DNA of 64,000 nt from UBA1231 sp045123185 (GTDB taxonomy: Bacteria > Bacillota_I > Bacilli_A > ML615J-28 > CAG-313). Each line of letters starts with the position of its first letter. The first letter of the stretch is position 1. Shown in pieces: positions 37,156 to 44,892 of the stretch. Location: contig JBGVIL010000206.1 in assembly GCA_045123185.1 (NCBI GenBank), positions 1 through 64,000 of the forward strand. The letters are read 5' to 3'. A program made the position numbers and the translations under genes. The notes under the pieces are model-generated. The model did no database searches, was not told the origin of the DNA, and saw nothing but the letters and a program-made list of their open reading frames with translations.

Positions 37156-37362
37156 ATGGTCACAACCGCTTCTGGTACATATACAGTAGAGCAACACAAA
37201 AGAATAGAAAACAGAGTAAAACAAGCATTTAAGGACTACTGGCACGATAAAATATCAGTATGGCAATTAGAAGAGATTAAGGAGAGAAGCAGGCTAAGCC
37301 CTGGCGAAATCCAGAGCATTCAATATACGGCTAGTTTAGAAGATAGAAAGGAGTGTAAATAA
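37156..37362 (+). CDS. Small early protein
   Basis: The ATG at 37156 is 9 bases after GGAG; a TTG at 37147 lies too close to it. The 68-residue product is basic and Gln/Glu-rich (QHKRIENRVKQAFKDYWHD). Its stop overlaps the next ATG by one base. Unrecognised. Confidence 0.55.
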   Translation: MVTTASGTYTVEQHKRIENRVKQAFKDYWHDKISVWQLEEIKERSRLSPGEIQSIQYTASLEDRKECK

Positions 37363-37526
37363 TGGATAAGCTAATTAAAGAATACGAAGACTTAAGTAGC
37401 AGGGAGTTTATGGTACAAATGGCTGACCACCTAGACAGTAGTGACTACCGCTTCTTAAATGAAGTCCACCAAAGAAAAATGCAAATAAGAAAAGAGCTGA
37501 AAGAGTTGTACAATTATGAAGTATAA
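37362..37526 (+). CDS. Small early helical protein
   Basis: This 54-residue product (MDKLIKEYEDLSSREFM, ending KELKELYNYEV) has GAAAGGAG upstream and couples to the previous gene through an AATGG overlap. It resembles the small helical rnaseE-like or DNA mimic proteins of early phage regions only in being charged. Function unknown. Confidence 0.55.
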   Translation: MDKLIKEYEDLSSREFMVQMADHLDSSDYRFLNEVHQRKMQIRKELKELYNYEV

Positions 37527-37621
37527 CTCTTTTATTGTATCAGTCCATAACGGCACGCCAAGGCGTCCGCGTAGCGTATAAAAACAAGTGAAATTACGCT
37601 AAAAAATAACTTGTCATATTA

Positions 37622-37657
37622 TTGACTTTTAATTAAAACTATAGTATAATTAAAAGT
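37622..37657 (+). promoter_or_regulatory. Early promoter with embedded 10-bp palindrome
   Basis: TTGACT (37622-37627) and TATAAT (37645-37650) are 17 bases apart. ACTTTTAATT (37625-37634) and AATTAAAAGT (37648-37657) form a perfect inverted repeat that spans the promoter from the -35 end through the -10 box. A bound regulator would block polymerase. The sequence closely matches the promoter at 36.18 kb. Confidence 0.8.
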
Positions 37658-37660
37658 GAA

Positions 37661-37702
37661 CATATACGGACTAGCCACACGGCTAAATTTGACCCGTATA
37701 TG
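37661..37702 (+). promoter_or_regulatory. Structured 5' leader of the MoxR/VWA unit
   Basis: CATATACGG (37661-37669) pairs with CCGTATATG (37694-37702), enclosing a second stem TAGCC/GGCTA (37672-37676, 37681-37685). It begins within a few bases of the predicted transcript start and ends 14 bases before the ribosome site of the ATPase gene, so it may protect the RNA or gate translation. Confidence 0.65.
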
Positions 37703-37725
37703 TATTATAGAAAGGAGCATATATT

Positions 37726-38625
37726 ATGCAAATCAATGGAAAAGATGTAATACAAATTAAGGCAAGTGAGTTTAGAGAGTTACTAAATGATAAAGTCAAC
37801 TTACTTGTATATGGTCTTTCAGGTTTAGGAAAGACAAGTATAGTTAGAAACTACGCAAAAGATAATGACTTAAAATTAAAGATAATCAACTTAGCAACTA
37901 AATTACCAGAAGCTATTGGTGGTATTCCTTATGTAACAGATAAAGAATACTACAGAGAGCTACTTTCAATAGAGCTTAAGGAAGTGTTTGACGACGACGG
38001 CGAAGGATGGGTAATATTCTTTGATGAAATCAACCAAGGTAGCCCAGAAGTTTTCAACACATTATATGGTATCTGTTACCCTATGGGAGAAGACAGAGAG
38101 TGGGCAGGACACAAGTTATCTAAGGCACAAATAGTTGCTTGTGGTAACTTAGCAGATGGGTCTGATGGTACAGTATACCTAAATGACTTACCAACACCAC
38201 TACACAACAGGTTTTTTGTATATGAGTTAATACCAAATAAGAAAGACACAACCGAGTATCTAAAGAAGAAGTGGAAAAACATACCACAGGTAGCCAAGTA
38301 TATTAAAACTATGCTTGACGCAGATATAAGCCCAAGAGATATAGACTTATGCTTAGATATACTTGCATACGAAAAGAACGGCTTACTACTACAAGCTAAG
38401 TTAGGTACAGCACTAACAACTAAGATATATGACATACAAAAAGGTATCAAGAACCTTGACCCAGCAGAGCTATTGAAAAATGCACGTAAAGTATATGAAC
38501 AATTTAAGGAAGACGGAGAAGTTATGTTTGGAGCTGAGACAGTTACAACAGAAGCAGAGTTAAGAACTAAATTTGAAGAGTTTTTATCTGACGAAGAAAT
38601 CGCAGGAATATTCAAAGGGGAATAG
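37726..38625 (+). CDS. MoxR-like AAA+ ATPase
   Basis: This 299-residue ATPase has Walker A GLSGLGKTS (30-38), Walker B VIFFDEINQG (about 97-106) and a sensor region. The architecture matches MoxR/AAA_5 proteins, which act as chaperone-like remodelers together with VWA proteins. The next gene, 19 bases on, encodes such a VWA partner, so the two form an operon unit. In bacteria these pairs load metals or mature or disassemble target complexes. The phage target is unknown. Confidence 0.85.
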   Translation: MQINGKDVIQIKASEFRELLNDKVNLLVYGLSGLGKTSIVRNYAKDNDLKLKIINLATKLPEAIGGIPYVTDKEYYRELLSIELKEVFDDDGEGWVIFFDEINQGSPEVFNTLYGICYPMGEDREWAGHKLSKAQIVACGNLADGSDGTVYLNDLPTPLHNRFFVYELIPNKKDTTEYLKKKWKNIPQVAKYIKTMLDADISPRDIDLCLDILAYEKNGLLLQAKLGTALTTKIYDIQKGIKNLDPAELLKNARKVYEQFKEDGEVMFGAETVTTEAELRTKFEEFLSDEEIAGIFKGE

Positions 38626-38644
38626 AAAGGAGTAGTGATTAGTT

Positions 38645-40060
38645 ATGAGTAATCCATTTTTGAACAGTGATAGCCGTGATATTGAAACGGCTATCCTATT
38701 AGAGCAAGCAAATGTTACTGATATAGGTAACGCAGTAGCTTATACAGACGGTAAAAGAGTATTCATGAACACGGAAGACAACTTGTTTTCAATACTACCA
38801 GCATATACAAATGGTATGCTTAAGTGGTTATTATGGCACGAAAAAATGCACATGGAGTTGAGACACCACAACAGGTTTTTCAAATACTTGAAGGAGTTAA
38901 ACGACGCTGAAACTATGGACGAGTTTAGAGTTACTAAAAATGAAGTCAATATAATTATGGACATATTAGTACACGACAGTTTAGCTAGAATGTTTCCAGA
39001 CTTAGTAGAGACAGCAGTGAACAACTTAGCCCAGATGCGTAACAGAAACTCTCTAAAATATACATTCAAAACACACACATTAGAAGAGATGTTAGAAGAG
39101 TACGCAAAGCATAAACACGGAGACGACGACAAAGACGGCAAAGGAGAAGGGGAAGGCGAAGGCACTCCAGAAGAGACAGAAGACGACGGAGACGGAGAAG
39201 GTACAGGAGATAAGCCAACAGACAAAGAGAGCGAAGGCGAAGACACACACGAAGACAGAGAAGGTAAAGACGGACACGGTGCAAGTGGTAAAGGTAAAGA
39301 CGGAAAAGAGCCAGAAATAAAAGAAGACAGTCCAGCCCCAGCAAGTGAACAAGCTGACCCAGAACCAGAGCCAGAGCATGACAAAACAGACTGGTCTAAA
39401 CTAGACAACATAGACGACAAAGAGTTTATAGAGAAGGACGAAGGGGACAGATATGTAGAGCAAATAGAAAGACTTAAAAAGAAAAAGTTTAGACTTGCTA
39501 AATTAACACAAACTCTAAATGGTTTGGCAACTACTACAAAGGTTAGAAGTTATAGAACACCAAGCACAATACAAGTAGGCGGTGGCGTAATACTAAAAGG
39601 ACAGACACAAGGGAAAACATCTTTATACTTATGTTTTGACGCAAGTGGGTCAATGGGTAGAGAGATGGAAACATTCAAAGAGATAATATCTAAATCAATA
39701 CCACAGGCAATGGACACACCAACAACATGGTTTAGTGGTTACTGTTACCACGGAAGTGTTGACCACTGTCATGATAGAACTGGTAGAAACAGGGACTACT
39801 ATAAAGGAAAGTTTAAGGACTTTATGCCAGTACACGCAGACAGTGGATATAGCGATGACGGAGACAGAACTATAGAGTTATGCTGGAAAGCTGAACAGTT
39901 GGGGTATTCACCTATTGGAGTTACTGACGGTGGTGGTTCAATTTCATGGTCAAAAGATATGCTTAAACAATTAAAACGCACAGTGTTAGTAGGACAGAAC
40001 AGATATTGGCTGGAAGCAGCCCAAAACATAAATCCCAAAATACAAATACTAGATATATAA
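38645..40060 (+). CDS. HExxH metallopeptidase-like/VWA protein (DUF2201-type)
   Basis: The 471-residue partner of the AAA+ gene has LLWHEKMHMELRHH near residue 65, giving the zinc motif HEKMH. An acidic, Gly-rich disordered region lies at about 155-255. The C-terminal VWA domain carries the MIDAS motif DASGSMG near residue 332. This layout matches DUF2201-type proteins (putative metallopeptidase domain followed by VWA-like domain). ATP-driven remodelling with a proteolytic step is an inference. Its antisense strand also contains long open frames because of the repetitive acidic codons; those are not genes. Confidence 0.8.
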   Translation: MSNPFLNSDSRDIETAILLEQANVTDIGNAVAYTDGKRVFMNTEDNLFSILPAYTNGMLKWLLWHEKMHMELRHHNRFFKYLKELNDAETMDEFRVTKNEVNIIMDILVHDSLARMFPDLVETAVNNLAQMRNRNSLKYTFKTHTLEEMLEEYAKHKHGDDDKDGKGEGEGEGTPEETEDDGDGEGTGDKPTDKESEGEDTHEDREGKDGHGASGKGKDGKEPEIKEDSPAPASEQADPEPEPEHDKTDWSKLDNIDDKEFIEKDEGDRYVEQIERLKKKKFRLAKLTQTLNGLATTTKVRSYRTPSTIQVGGGVILKGQTQGKTSLYLCFDASGSMGREMETFKEIISKSIPQAMDTPTTWFSGYCYHGSVDHCHDRTGRNRDYYKGKFKDFMPVHADSGYSDDGDRTIELCWKAEQLGYSPIGVTDGGGSISWSKDMLKQLKRTVLVGQNRYWLEAAQNINPKIQILDI

Positions 40061-40081
40061 AGAAAGGAGTTGAAGTATATT

Positions 40082-40417
40082 ATGTATAAAGTTTTAAAAG
40101 AAAAAGGAAATAACGTTAATATTGTACTGGAAAACGTAGAGACAAAAGCAAGTATCGTGTTAGGTAGAATGTCAAGCCCTATACTTGATATTCTTAAAGA
40201 CGCAGGTTACAAGTTCGACGACGCTTCAAGTATGTCTATAAAGGATGAGTGGAACTTAGAAGTGAACGAAGATGTAGGAAAAGAACTTGCAAAGCAAGCA
40301 ATGAAGATGAGTAAACCAATAAGAGACCAGAGCAAGAAAGCCAAAGACGTGGTTAAGAAGCCAAACAAACAAATTGACGCAATGGATGTCCTTTTAGGAC
40401 TAGCTTCATATAATTAA
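40082..40417 (+). CDS. Small early protein
   Basis: The ATG at 40082 lies 12 bases after GGAG, while a TTG at 40070 abuts it. The 111-residue product has an N-terminal beta segment (VNIVLENVETKASIVLG) and a basic helical tail (PIRDQSKKAKDVVKKPNKQ). It lies right after the VWA gene. Function unknown. Confidence 0.5.
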   Translation: MYKVLKEKGNNVNIVLENVETKASIVLGRMSSPILDILKDAGYKFDDASSMSIKDEWNLEVNEDVGKELAKQAMKMSKPIRDQSKKAKDVVKKPNKQIDAMDVLLGLASYN

Positions 40418-40447
40418 AATAAATTTTAGAAAGGTAGGTAGATTAGA

Positions 40448-40855
40448 ATGGAAGCAAAACAAATTATTATTAATAAGAACAGGGGATGGCGTGGTTTAGC
40501 AGAAGCTAGACTGGTAGATAACGAAAGAAAAGAAGTATTAAAAATGATATTTAGTTTTAGTCAACCAGTATGGGACGATATGTTGATGGGGTATATGGTA
40601 GTACAAGACACTGATTACTATTATGTAGTAGAGTTCGATAATATAGACGCATTACCTAAAGGACAAAGAAGTGTATTACTTAAATACTTCACAGCTAATA
40701 TCACAAGTTGTACTACATACAGAAAGAACGACTGGACACAAGAAGCATTAGCACACGGACATTATGATAAAATATCACACTTCATTAAGAACAGAAACAA
40801 CCATACACAATCAGACTGGAACTGTATTGGTATCAGAGTTGTACCAATGATATAG
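40448..40855 (+). CDS. Small early protein
   Basis: This 135-residue protein (MEAKQIIINKNRGWRGLAEA) has scattered aromatic residues and no motif I can name. AAAGGTAGGTAG precedes the ATG. Unknown function. Confidence 0.5.
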   Translation: MEAKQIIINKNRGWRGLAEARLVDNERKEVLKMIFSFSQPVWDDMLMGYMVVQDTDYYYVVEFDNIDALPKGQRSVLLKYFTANITSCTTYRKNDWTQEALAHGHYDKISHFIKNRNNHTQSDWNCIGIRVVPMI

Positions 40856-40892
40856 TGGACATAGATTAAATATTAGAAAGGATGTGGAGAAT

Positions 40893-41126
40893 ATGAACAG
40901 ATGGTTCAAAGAAATCGCCAATGATAATAGTAAAGGAATATACGAAAGATTTATAGCACACATATTAGATAGCTTAACTGAAGGAGACCCGGAGTTAGAA
41001 CCCCATGTGAACAGCATCGATGTGATGGGATTCATATCAGAGCTAGTAGATGATGATGAGTTGTGGACACCAGTAGATGACTACTTAATAAACAGATTAA
41101 AAGAAAAAATAGAGGAGGTGAAATAA
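40893..41126 (+). CDS. Small acidic early protein
   Basis: The ATG at 40893 is preferred over a GTG at 40884. The 77-residue product is acidic (DGDPELEPHVNSID), with helices. It ends beside the next ATG, in a GAGGAGGTG-containing junction, so the pair is coupled. Unknown function. Confidence 0.5.
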   Translation: MNRWFKEIANDNSKGIYERFIAHILDSLTEGDPELEPHVNSIDVMGFISELVDDDELWTPVDDYLINRLKEKIEEVK

Positions 41127-41519
41127 ATGGGATACCGTTCAGAAGTATATTTAAAGACCACAACCGAAGGTTGGATAATACTAAAGAGCTTCAATGATAA
41201 GATAACAGAACCCAAAGAAAGACCTCTAACGTACAGCGAAGTGAACAAAACTCCAGATGGGTTCTATAAAATCGAGTATCACGACATCAAATGGTATGAC
41301 AGTTACCAACAAATTCAAAACTTCAATCGTGCACTAGATGAAATGAGAGACCAAGACATACCATTCAGTTTTATTAGATTGGGTGAAGACACTGACGATA
41401 TTGAACACGTTTGCAACTGGACAGACGACATACCAGATGAGATTAATTCCTTCGAACCAGTAGTAGATATCAACGATGAGTGCACGGAGTACGAGCCAGT
41501 GACTCTGGATGCGGATTAG
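41127..41519 (+). CDS. Conserved small phage protein
   Basis: This 130-residue protein opens MGYRSEVYLKTTTEGW, a pattern recurring in phage hypothetical proteins (MGYRSDV...). It is acidic with central FIRLGEDTDDIEHV. The family has no assigned function that I know of. It lies just before the RuvB-like gene's promoter. Confidence 0.55.
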   Translation: MGYRSEVYLKTTTEGWIILKSFNDKITEPKERPLTYSEVNKTPDGFYKIEYHDIKWYDSYQQIQNFNRALDEMRDQDIPFSFIRLGEDTDDIEHVCNWTDDIPDEINSFEPVVDINDECTEYEPVTLDAD

Positions 41520-41573
41520 TGAACAGGATTCAGCAGGATGGAAGAAAGGAGTGAAATAATATGAGACATAAAC

Positions 41574-41602
41574 TTGACTTTAGATTAAAAGTATTATATA
41601 AT
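41574..41602 (+). promoter_or_regulatory. Early promoter before RuvB-like gene
   Basis: TTGACT (41574-41579) and TATAAT (41597-41602) are 17 bases apart. The sequence ACTTTAGATTAAAAGT (41577-41592) is an imperfect palindrome matching the ACTTTTAA half-site seen in the two earlier promoters. It lies inside a 28-codon open frame (41561) that is therefore unlikely to be a gene. Confidence 0.75.
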
Positions 41603-41631
41603 AGTAGCATAGTGAAAGGGGGTGAAAGGAA

Positions 41632-42501
41632 ATGTTTGAGAAGATAGTAGGACAAAGCCAAGCGAAGCTAGCTATTCAGGACTGGTACTTAAGTGAACAG
41701 CAGCCGCTGTTAATATATGGCTCATCTGGTTTTGGTAAGACACTGTTTGCAGAGAGCTTAGGAGCTAAGACTATTGACGCAACCCAAATGCGTGGCGACC
41801 GTATCAACACTATATTAAGACCAATCAAGGAAGCTGAAGACGGGGACATATTGTTCTTCGATGAGATACACTCTCTCCCAGGGAAAGTACTAGAAGGACT
41901 GTATAAGATAATGGACAAAGGGACATTCTACGATACAGAGTTATGTATGGATTTACCAATTCCAAAAGTAAGGTTTGTATTCGCTACGAATATATTGACC
42001 CCTTTACCAGAAGCATTCAGAAACAGATGTAAGTTTGTTGAGTTACAGAACTACTCTCCAGAAGAATTGAACCAGATTGTTCATTTAGCGAACCCAGCAC
42101 TGGAGTCAGATGCAATAGAGCCAATCATCAAAGCGAGTAAGGGAGTACCAAGGACAGCACTATCACTAGCCAAGTCTTTAAAGGCAGGTGCAGTCACAGA
42201 AAAATATGAAACCCTGGATGCAGAGAAAGTGAACAACCTTCTGGATTCAAGATTCAAAATCAACGGCGATACTGGTTTATCAGATAAAGAGTTTAAGATA
42301 GTGCAAAAGGTAATCGAGCGCGGACAGATTTCAAGTACTGCTGTTGCTAATATGTTAGGTTGTAGTTTAAAGGACGCCAAGATGTTATACATTGAACCGC
42401 TTCGAGCGGCAGAATGGTTAGCCGTGAGCACACACGGTGTAATCCCAGGTTACAGAGCACACGAAAACTACAGAATATTTACGAGAAAGGCGAGTGTATA
42501 A
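41632..42501 (+). CDS. RuvB-like Holliday junction motor ATPase
   Basis: This 289-residue protein has the RuvB layout: VGQSQAKLAIQDWYLS, Walker A GSSGFGKT, Walker B ILFFDEIHSLPG, sensor 1 FATN, the FRNRCKF arginine finger region, and a C-terminal winged helix. It lacks a neighbouring RuvA/RuvC. It may drive branch migration in phage recombination, or act as a DNA-bound AAA+ remodeler. It is shorter than cellular RuvB (about 330). A terminator begins at its stop codon. Confidence 0.8.
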   Translation: MFEKIVGQSQAKLAIQDWYLSEQQPLLIYGSSGFGKTLFAESLGAKTIDATQMRGDRINTILRPIKEAEDGDILFFDEIHSLPGKVLEGLYKIMDKGTFYDTELCMDLPIPKVRFVFATNILTPLPEAFRNRCKFVELQNYSPEELNQIVHLANPALESDAIEPIIKASKGVPRTALSLAKSLKAGAVTEKYETLDAEKVNNLLDSRFKINGDTGLSDKEFKIVQKVIERGQISSTAVANMLGCSLKDAKMLYIEPLRAAEWLAVSTHGVIPGYRAHENYRIFTRKASV

Positions 42502-42515
42502 CTCGTCTTTTTCTT
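42491..42515 (+). terminator. Rho-independent terminator after RuvB-like gene
   Basis: CGAGT (42491-42495) and ACTCG (42501-42505) flank a 5-base loop that contains the stop codon, followed by TCTTTTTCTTTT. It closes the early island. Confidence 0.75.
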
Positions 42516-42725
42516 TTGTACCAAGGGGTTGGGGGCTATGCACAGAACGTTTGTTCTATAAGGGCGAATGTGTCTGTGTATTTTTTGGTGTTTGTTTATC
42601 ATTCTCCACCCCACCCTTGTTCACTTTTCACCTCCAGATACCTTCAGGCGGGTGAAGCAACATCCTCAGTGTTTTCAATACTTTCGGGGATTAGTGAACA
42701 ATAAAATAGAGAGGAGGATATTTTT
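42516..42725. other. Non-coding stretch
   Basis: Between the terminator and the small zinc-ribbon gene I see no gene. It contains one TGTTCACTTT (a motif repeated in leaders) and GAGGAGG serving the downstream ATG. A competing frame at 42,414 overlaps the RuvB gene and has no ribosome site. Confidence 0.4.
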
Positions 42726-42893
42726 ATGGACTATTTAGATTTAGATTTTTATGATGACGCATATGACGACTGCGACCCAGACGACTTCTGTTCATGTCCC
42801 TATTGCGGGATGCCAAGTGACTCTTCAAATCCTGACGTACTTTGTTCAGATTGTAGAGAGACATTCGGGCACGTATTTTACAGTGAGCTATAA
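42726..42893 (+). CDS. Small CxxC zinc-ribbon-like protein
   Basis: This 55-residue protein has an Asp/Tyr-rich start and two Cys pairs (CSCPYCGMPS and CSDCRET), a zinc-ribbon pattern. GAGGAGG lies 8 bases before the ATG. It sits alone between two non-coding stretches next to the origin-like locus. Function unknown. Confidence 0.65.
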   Translation: MDYLDLDFYDDAYDDCDPDDFCSCPYCGMPSDSSNPDVLCSDCRETFGHVFYSEL

Positions 42894-43124
42894 TTTTTAT
42901 ATCGGGGTGGTGTGTAATTCCAGTTTGTTTTTAATTTTCCCCACCCCACTTGTTCACTTTCGACAAATTATGACAAATTTTTTTATTTTTATTCTAAATT
43001 TACCCCAATTTTTTTAAATTTTTTTTAATAAATCCGGCCGCCGACCCATCGCCGACCCATCGCCAATCTATCTGTTCACTTTTTAATTAATTCTCAACAT
43101 TTTGTGCTCTAAAACCCTTGATTT
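42894..43124. other. Non-coding stretch leading to the iterons
   Basis: AT-rich and gene-free. It holds two more copies of TGTTCACTTT and, at 43,039-43,060, two perfect 11-bp repeats of CGCCGACCCAT. Confidence 0.4.
43039..43060. repeat. Direct 11-bp repeat pair
   Basis: CGCCGACCCAT occurs twice back to back (43039-43049, 43050-43060), followed by the partial unit CGCC. It is conspicuously GC-rich within an AT-rich stretch, next to the iterons. Confidence 0.6.
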
Positions 43125-43485
43125 GATTGCTCCAAATTTGTTGATTGCTCCAAACTTGATTGTTTATAAATTTTTTAACAACTTTGGAGCAATCATGTTT
43201 AAATCCGCTATATAATCGACTTTAAGATAACTGTGAACAGCTGTTATAAACAACACGAAATTTGGAGCAATCATTTGGAGCAATCAACGAAACCCTTGAT
43301 ATTACTATATTTCTTTATTTTGATTGCTCCAAAGTTGAGGAAAGTATTAATTCTCTATAGAAAAAAATTTGTGTAGAAGGTTAAGTATTTAAAAAAAAAT
43401 ATGTGTACAAGTATTTTTCAACAACTTGGAGCAATCAAAATTAGCAAACCCTATTCATTTCAACAAAAAACTTGATTGCTCCAAA
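43125..43485. repeat. Iteron cluster (GATTGCTCCAAA), probable replication origin
   Basis: Eight copies lie in 361 bases, all within a gene-free AT-rich stretch. Forward copies start at 43125, 43143, 43322 and 43474. Inverted copies (TTTGGAGCAATC) start at 43183, 43261, 43274 and 43425 (11 of 12 match in the last). Mixed orientation with intervening A/T runs resembles initiator-binding iterons in plasmid and phage origins. Initiator binding is inferred. Confidence 0.7.
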
Positions 43486-43505
43486 TTTTAAAACTGCTAT
43501 AAACA

Positions 43506-43716
43506 ATGACACCTAATACACCAAAATCACCTAAGTCACCTCATTTTTTCCCAACAATGTTCACAACTGGACTACACCTGCTACACTTTATACACCAAAG
43601 TCACCTATTTTTTTAACAACAATATATAACAAACCGGCTGTTTTTACTACACCTACTACACCTACTACACCTAAACAACACTACACCTAATACACTTGAC
43701 ACACCTACTACACCTA
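43506..43716 (+). promoter_or_regulatory. Phased 9-bp repeats (CTACACCTA-like), operator or centromere
   Basis: Three arrays keep the CACC core in strict 9-base phase: 43506-43541 (four units), 43572-43607 (four units) and 43647-43673 plus 43681-43716. The last array overlaps the promoter of the ribbon-helix-helix gene. Ribbon-helix-helix proteins such as omega and ParG/ParR bind tandem phased sites, so autorepression and perhaps partition are likely. Confidence 0.65.
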
Positions 43717-43725
43717 TGTTATAAT
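43696..43725 (+). promoter_or_regulatory. Promoter of the ribbon-helix-helix gene
   Basis: TTGACA (43696-43701) and TATAAT (43720-43725) have an 18-base spacer made of the 9-bp repeats. The predicted start at about 43,732 leaves a very short leader before AAAGGAG (43736-43742). Confidence 0.8.
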
Positions 43726-43750
43726 TACCCAAAAGAAAGGAGCTAATATC

Positions 43751-44122
43751 ATGTCAAAAACAAAAGTTATAAAAACAATAGTAAACGTAGAAGACTATAG
43801 AAAACTCAGTGTTCACGCTGCTGTCAGAGGTAAAAAAATTTATGAGGTACTGGGAGAAGCGATAACCGGGTATTTAAACACCCACGGACTAAATTCAAAA
43901 TCTATTGAATACCCATTTAACCCTACCGAGGTGCGTGACGCCGCCATACCAACAACCGCAACAGGTGACTCGCTTAAAGAAAAAGTTAAAATCTATTTAG
44001 ATACATACGACGTACACCCTAAAGACCACTCAATGGCGACATATAAAAAACTAAAAGAGAAATTCACGAAACTAGACATAGAAACATTCGACAAAATACA
44101 ACATGAACGTGCTGGTGACTAA
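43751..44122 (+). CDS. Ribbon-helix-helix DNA-binding protein
   Basis: This 123-residue protein has an N-terminal ribbon-helix-helix: beta strand VIKTIVNVED, helix YRKLSVHAAVRGK, helix KIYEVLGEAITGYLN. The remaining part is charged and flexible. It lies immediately downstream of repeat arrays and a promoter that they overlap, which fits an autoregulator and possible centromere-binding (ParG-like) role. No ParA/ParM-like gene neighbours it. Confidence 0.75.
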   Translation: MSKTKVIKTIVNVEDYRKLSVHAAVRGKKIYEVLGEAITGYLNTHGLNSKSIEYPFNPTEVRDAAIPTTATGDSLKEKVKIYLDTYDVHPKDHSMATYKKLKEKFTKLDIETFDKIQHERAGD

Positions 44123-44148
44123 AATAAAAATAAAATAAAAAAAAATCC

Positions 44149-44176
44149 GGACCGAAGCTAAAATCTGCTCCGGTCC
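44149..44176. terminator. Bidirectional terminator
   Basis: GGACCGAAGC (44149-44158) and GCTCCGGTCC (44167-44176) pair with one mismatch over an 8-base loop. A-runs flank the left side and TTTACATTTTATT the right. It separates the convergent ribbon-helix-helix and HNH genes. Confidence 0.8.
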
Positions 44177-44225
44177 TTTACATTTTATTCGATGAAAAAC
44201 CAAACATCAAACAAAAATGTTCATA

Positions 44226-44561
44226 CTAATATGAGTATACCACATCACCACTCACTGCGTCAAGTACTTCTCCGTGTTCTCCCTTAGGATGATTATGAAT
44301 TCTCTCGTGGTCTTCAACCAACACACACGTTAAATTCTCTACTGAGTTATTAGTCTTTACCCAGTCCTTATGGTGAATTACACAACCCTCTGGTACTGCC
44401 ATCCCATGTTCATGTTCCCATATAGCTACGTGAAGCCTTTTCCTCTCACCAGTAGTACATACATAATAACCAGTATTCTTATCTTGTGCGTATTTTTTGC
44501 CGTTATACATTTTCTGTCCTACTCTCGTACACACATCACGCCTCTTATTATTGTTCAGCAT
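44226..44561 (-). CDS. HNH endonuclease-like protein
   Basis: The ATG at 44561 begins two bases after the TGA of the preceding gene, suggesting reinitiation; a GTG at 44585 would overlap it. In 111 residues it has the HNH core: LHVAIWEHEHG, then CVIHHKDWVKTNNSVENL and ERIHNH. In many phages such a protein near the terminase helps cleave DNA for packaging. It may also be a homing enzyme. The location after terminase favours packaging. Confidence 0.75.
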   Translation of the reverse strand: MLNNNKRRDVCTRVGQKMYNGKKYAQDKNTGYYVCTTGERKRLHVAIWEHEHGMAVPEGCVIHHKDWVKTNNSVENLTCVLVEDHERIHNHPKGEHGEVLDAVSGDVVYSY

Positions 44562-44562
44562 A

Positions 44563-44874
44563 TCACCAATCACAGCTATCACCACTTTTTTTTATTTTAT
44601 TTCTGATTTGTTGTCTATTTTGTTTATAGTCAATCCACTTTTGAATACTCGCGTCATTAACTAATCCCATATCTTTTAATTGTTCCATACAGATTAGACA
44701 ATCAGCAATTTCTTCACTTAAATAGTTTAAACTACTATCATCTTTTTTTCGTCTTACCTTATTTATTGCTTGTATTACTTCTGCAAATTCTTCCATACAC
44801 AACGCTGTCATATATTCAAATCCCCACACCTTATTGGTTTGCTTTACTACTTCTAAATCTATATTTACTTTCAT
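44563..44874 (-). CDS. MazG-like nucleotide pyrophosphohydrolase
   Basis: This 103-residue helical protein has the metal-binding ExxE...ExxD pattern of MazG-like enzymes: MEEFAEVIQAI and LSEEIADCLI. It probably hydrolyses nucleotides such as dUTP or modified NTPs, or dampens host ppGpp signalling. It lies between terminase and HNH. Confidence 0.7.
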   Translation of the reverse strand: MKVNIDLEVVKQTNKVWGFEYMTALCMEEFAEVIQAINKVRRKKDDSSLNYLSEEIADCLICMEQLKDMGLVNDASIQKWIDYKQNRQQIRNKIKKSGDSCDW

Positions 44875-44892
44875 ATTAATTAACCTCCAATA

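Noticed and set aside
38740..39420. Long Ser/Leu-rich antisense frames opposite the acidic region of the VWA gene
   Set aside because: They arise from repetitive GAA/GAC codons on the coding strand; composition is low-complexity and no ribosome site precedes them.
41561..41647. A 28-codon frame with a GGAG site before the RuvB-like gene
   Set aside because: A near-consensus promoter lies inside it, so it is more likely leader sequence.
42414..42704. A 96-codon plus frame overlapping the RuvB-like gene end
   Set aside because: It runs through the terminator and shows no recognisable protein character or ribosome site.
42751..43017. An 88-codon plus frame over the small zinc-ribbon gene
   Set aside because: The overlapping 55-residue frame has CxxC pairs and a strong ribosome site; this one has neither.
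43125..43485. A CRISPR array
   Set aside because: Repeats are only 12 bp, occur in both orientations and have irregular spacing, so iterons fit better.
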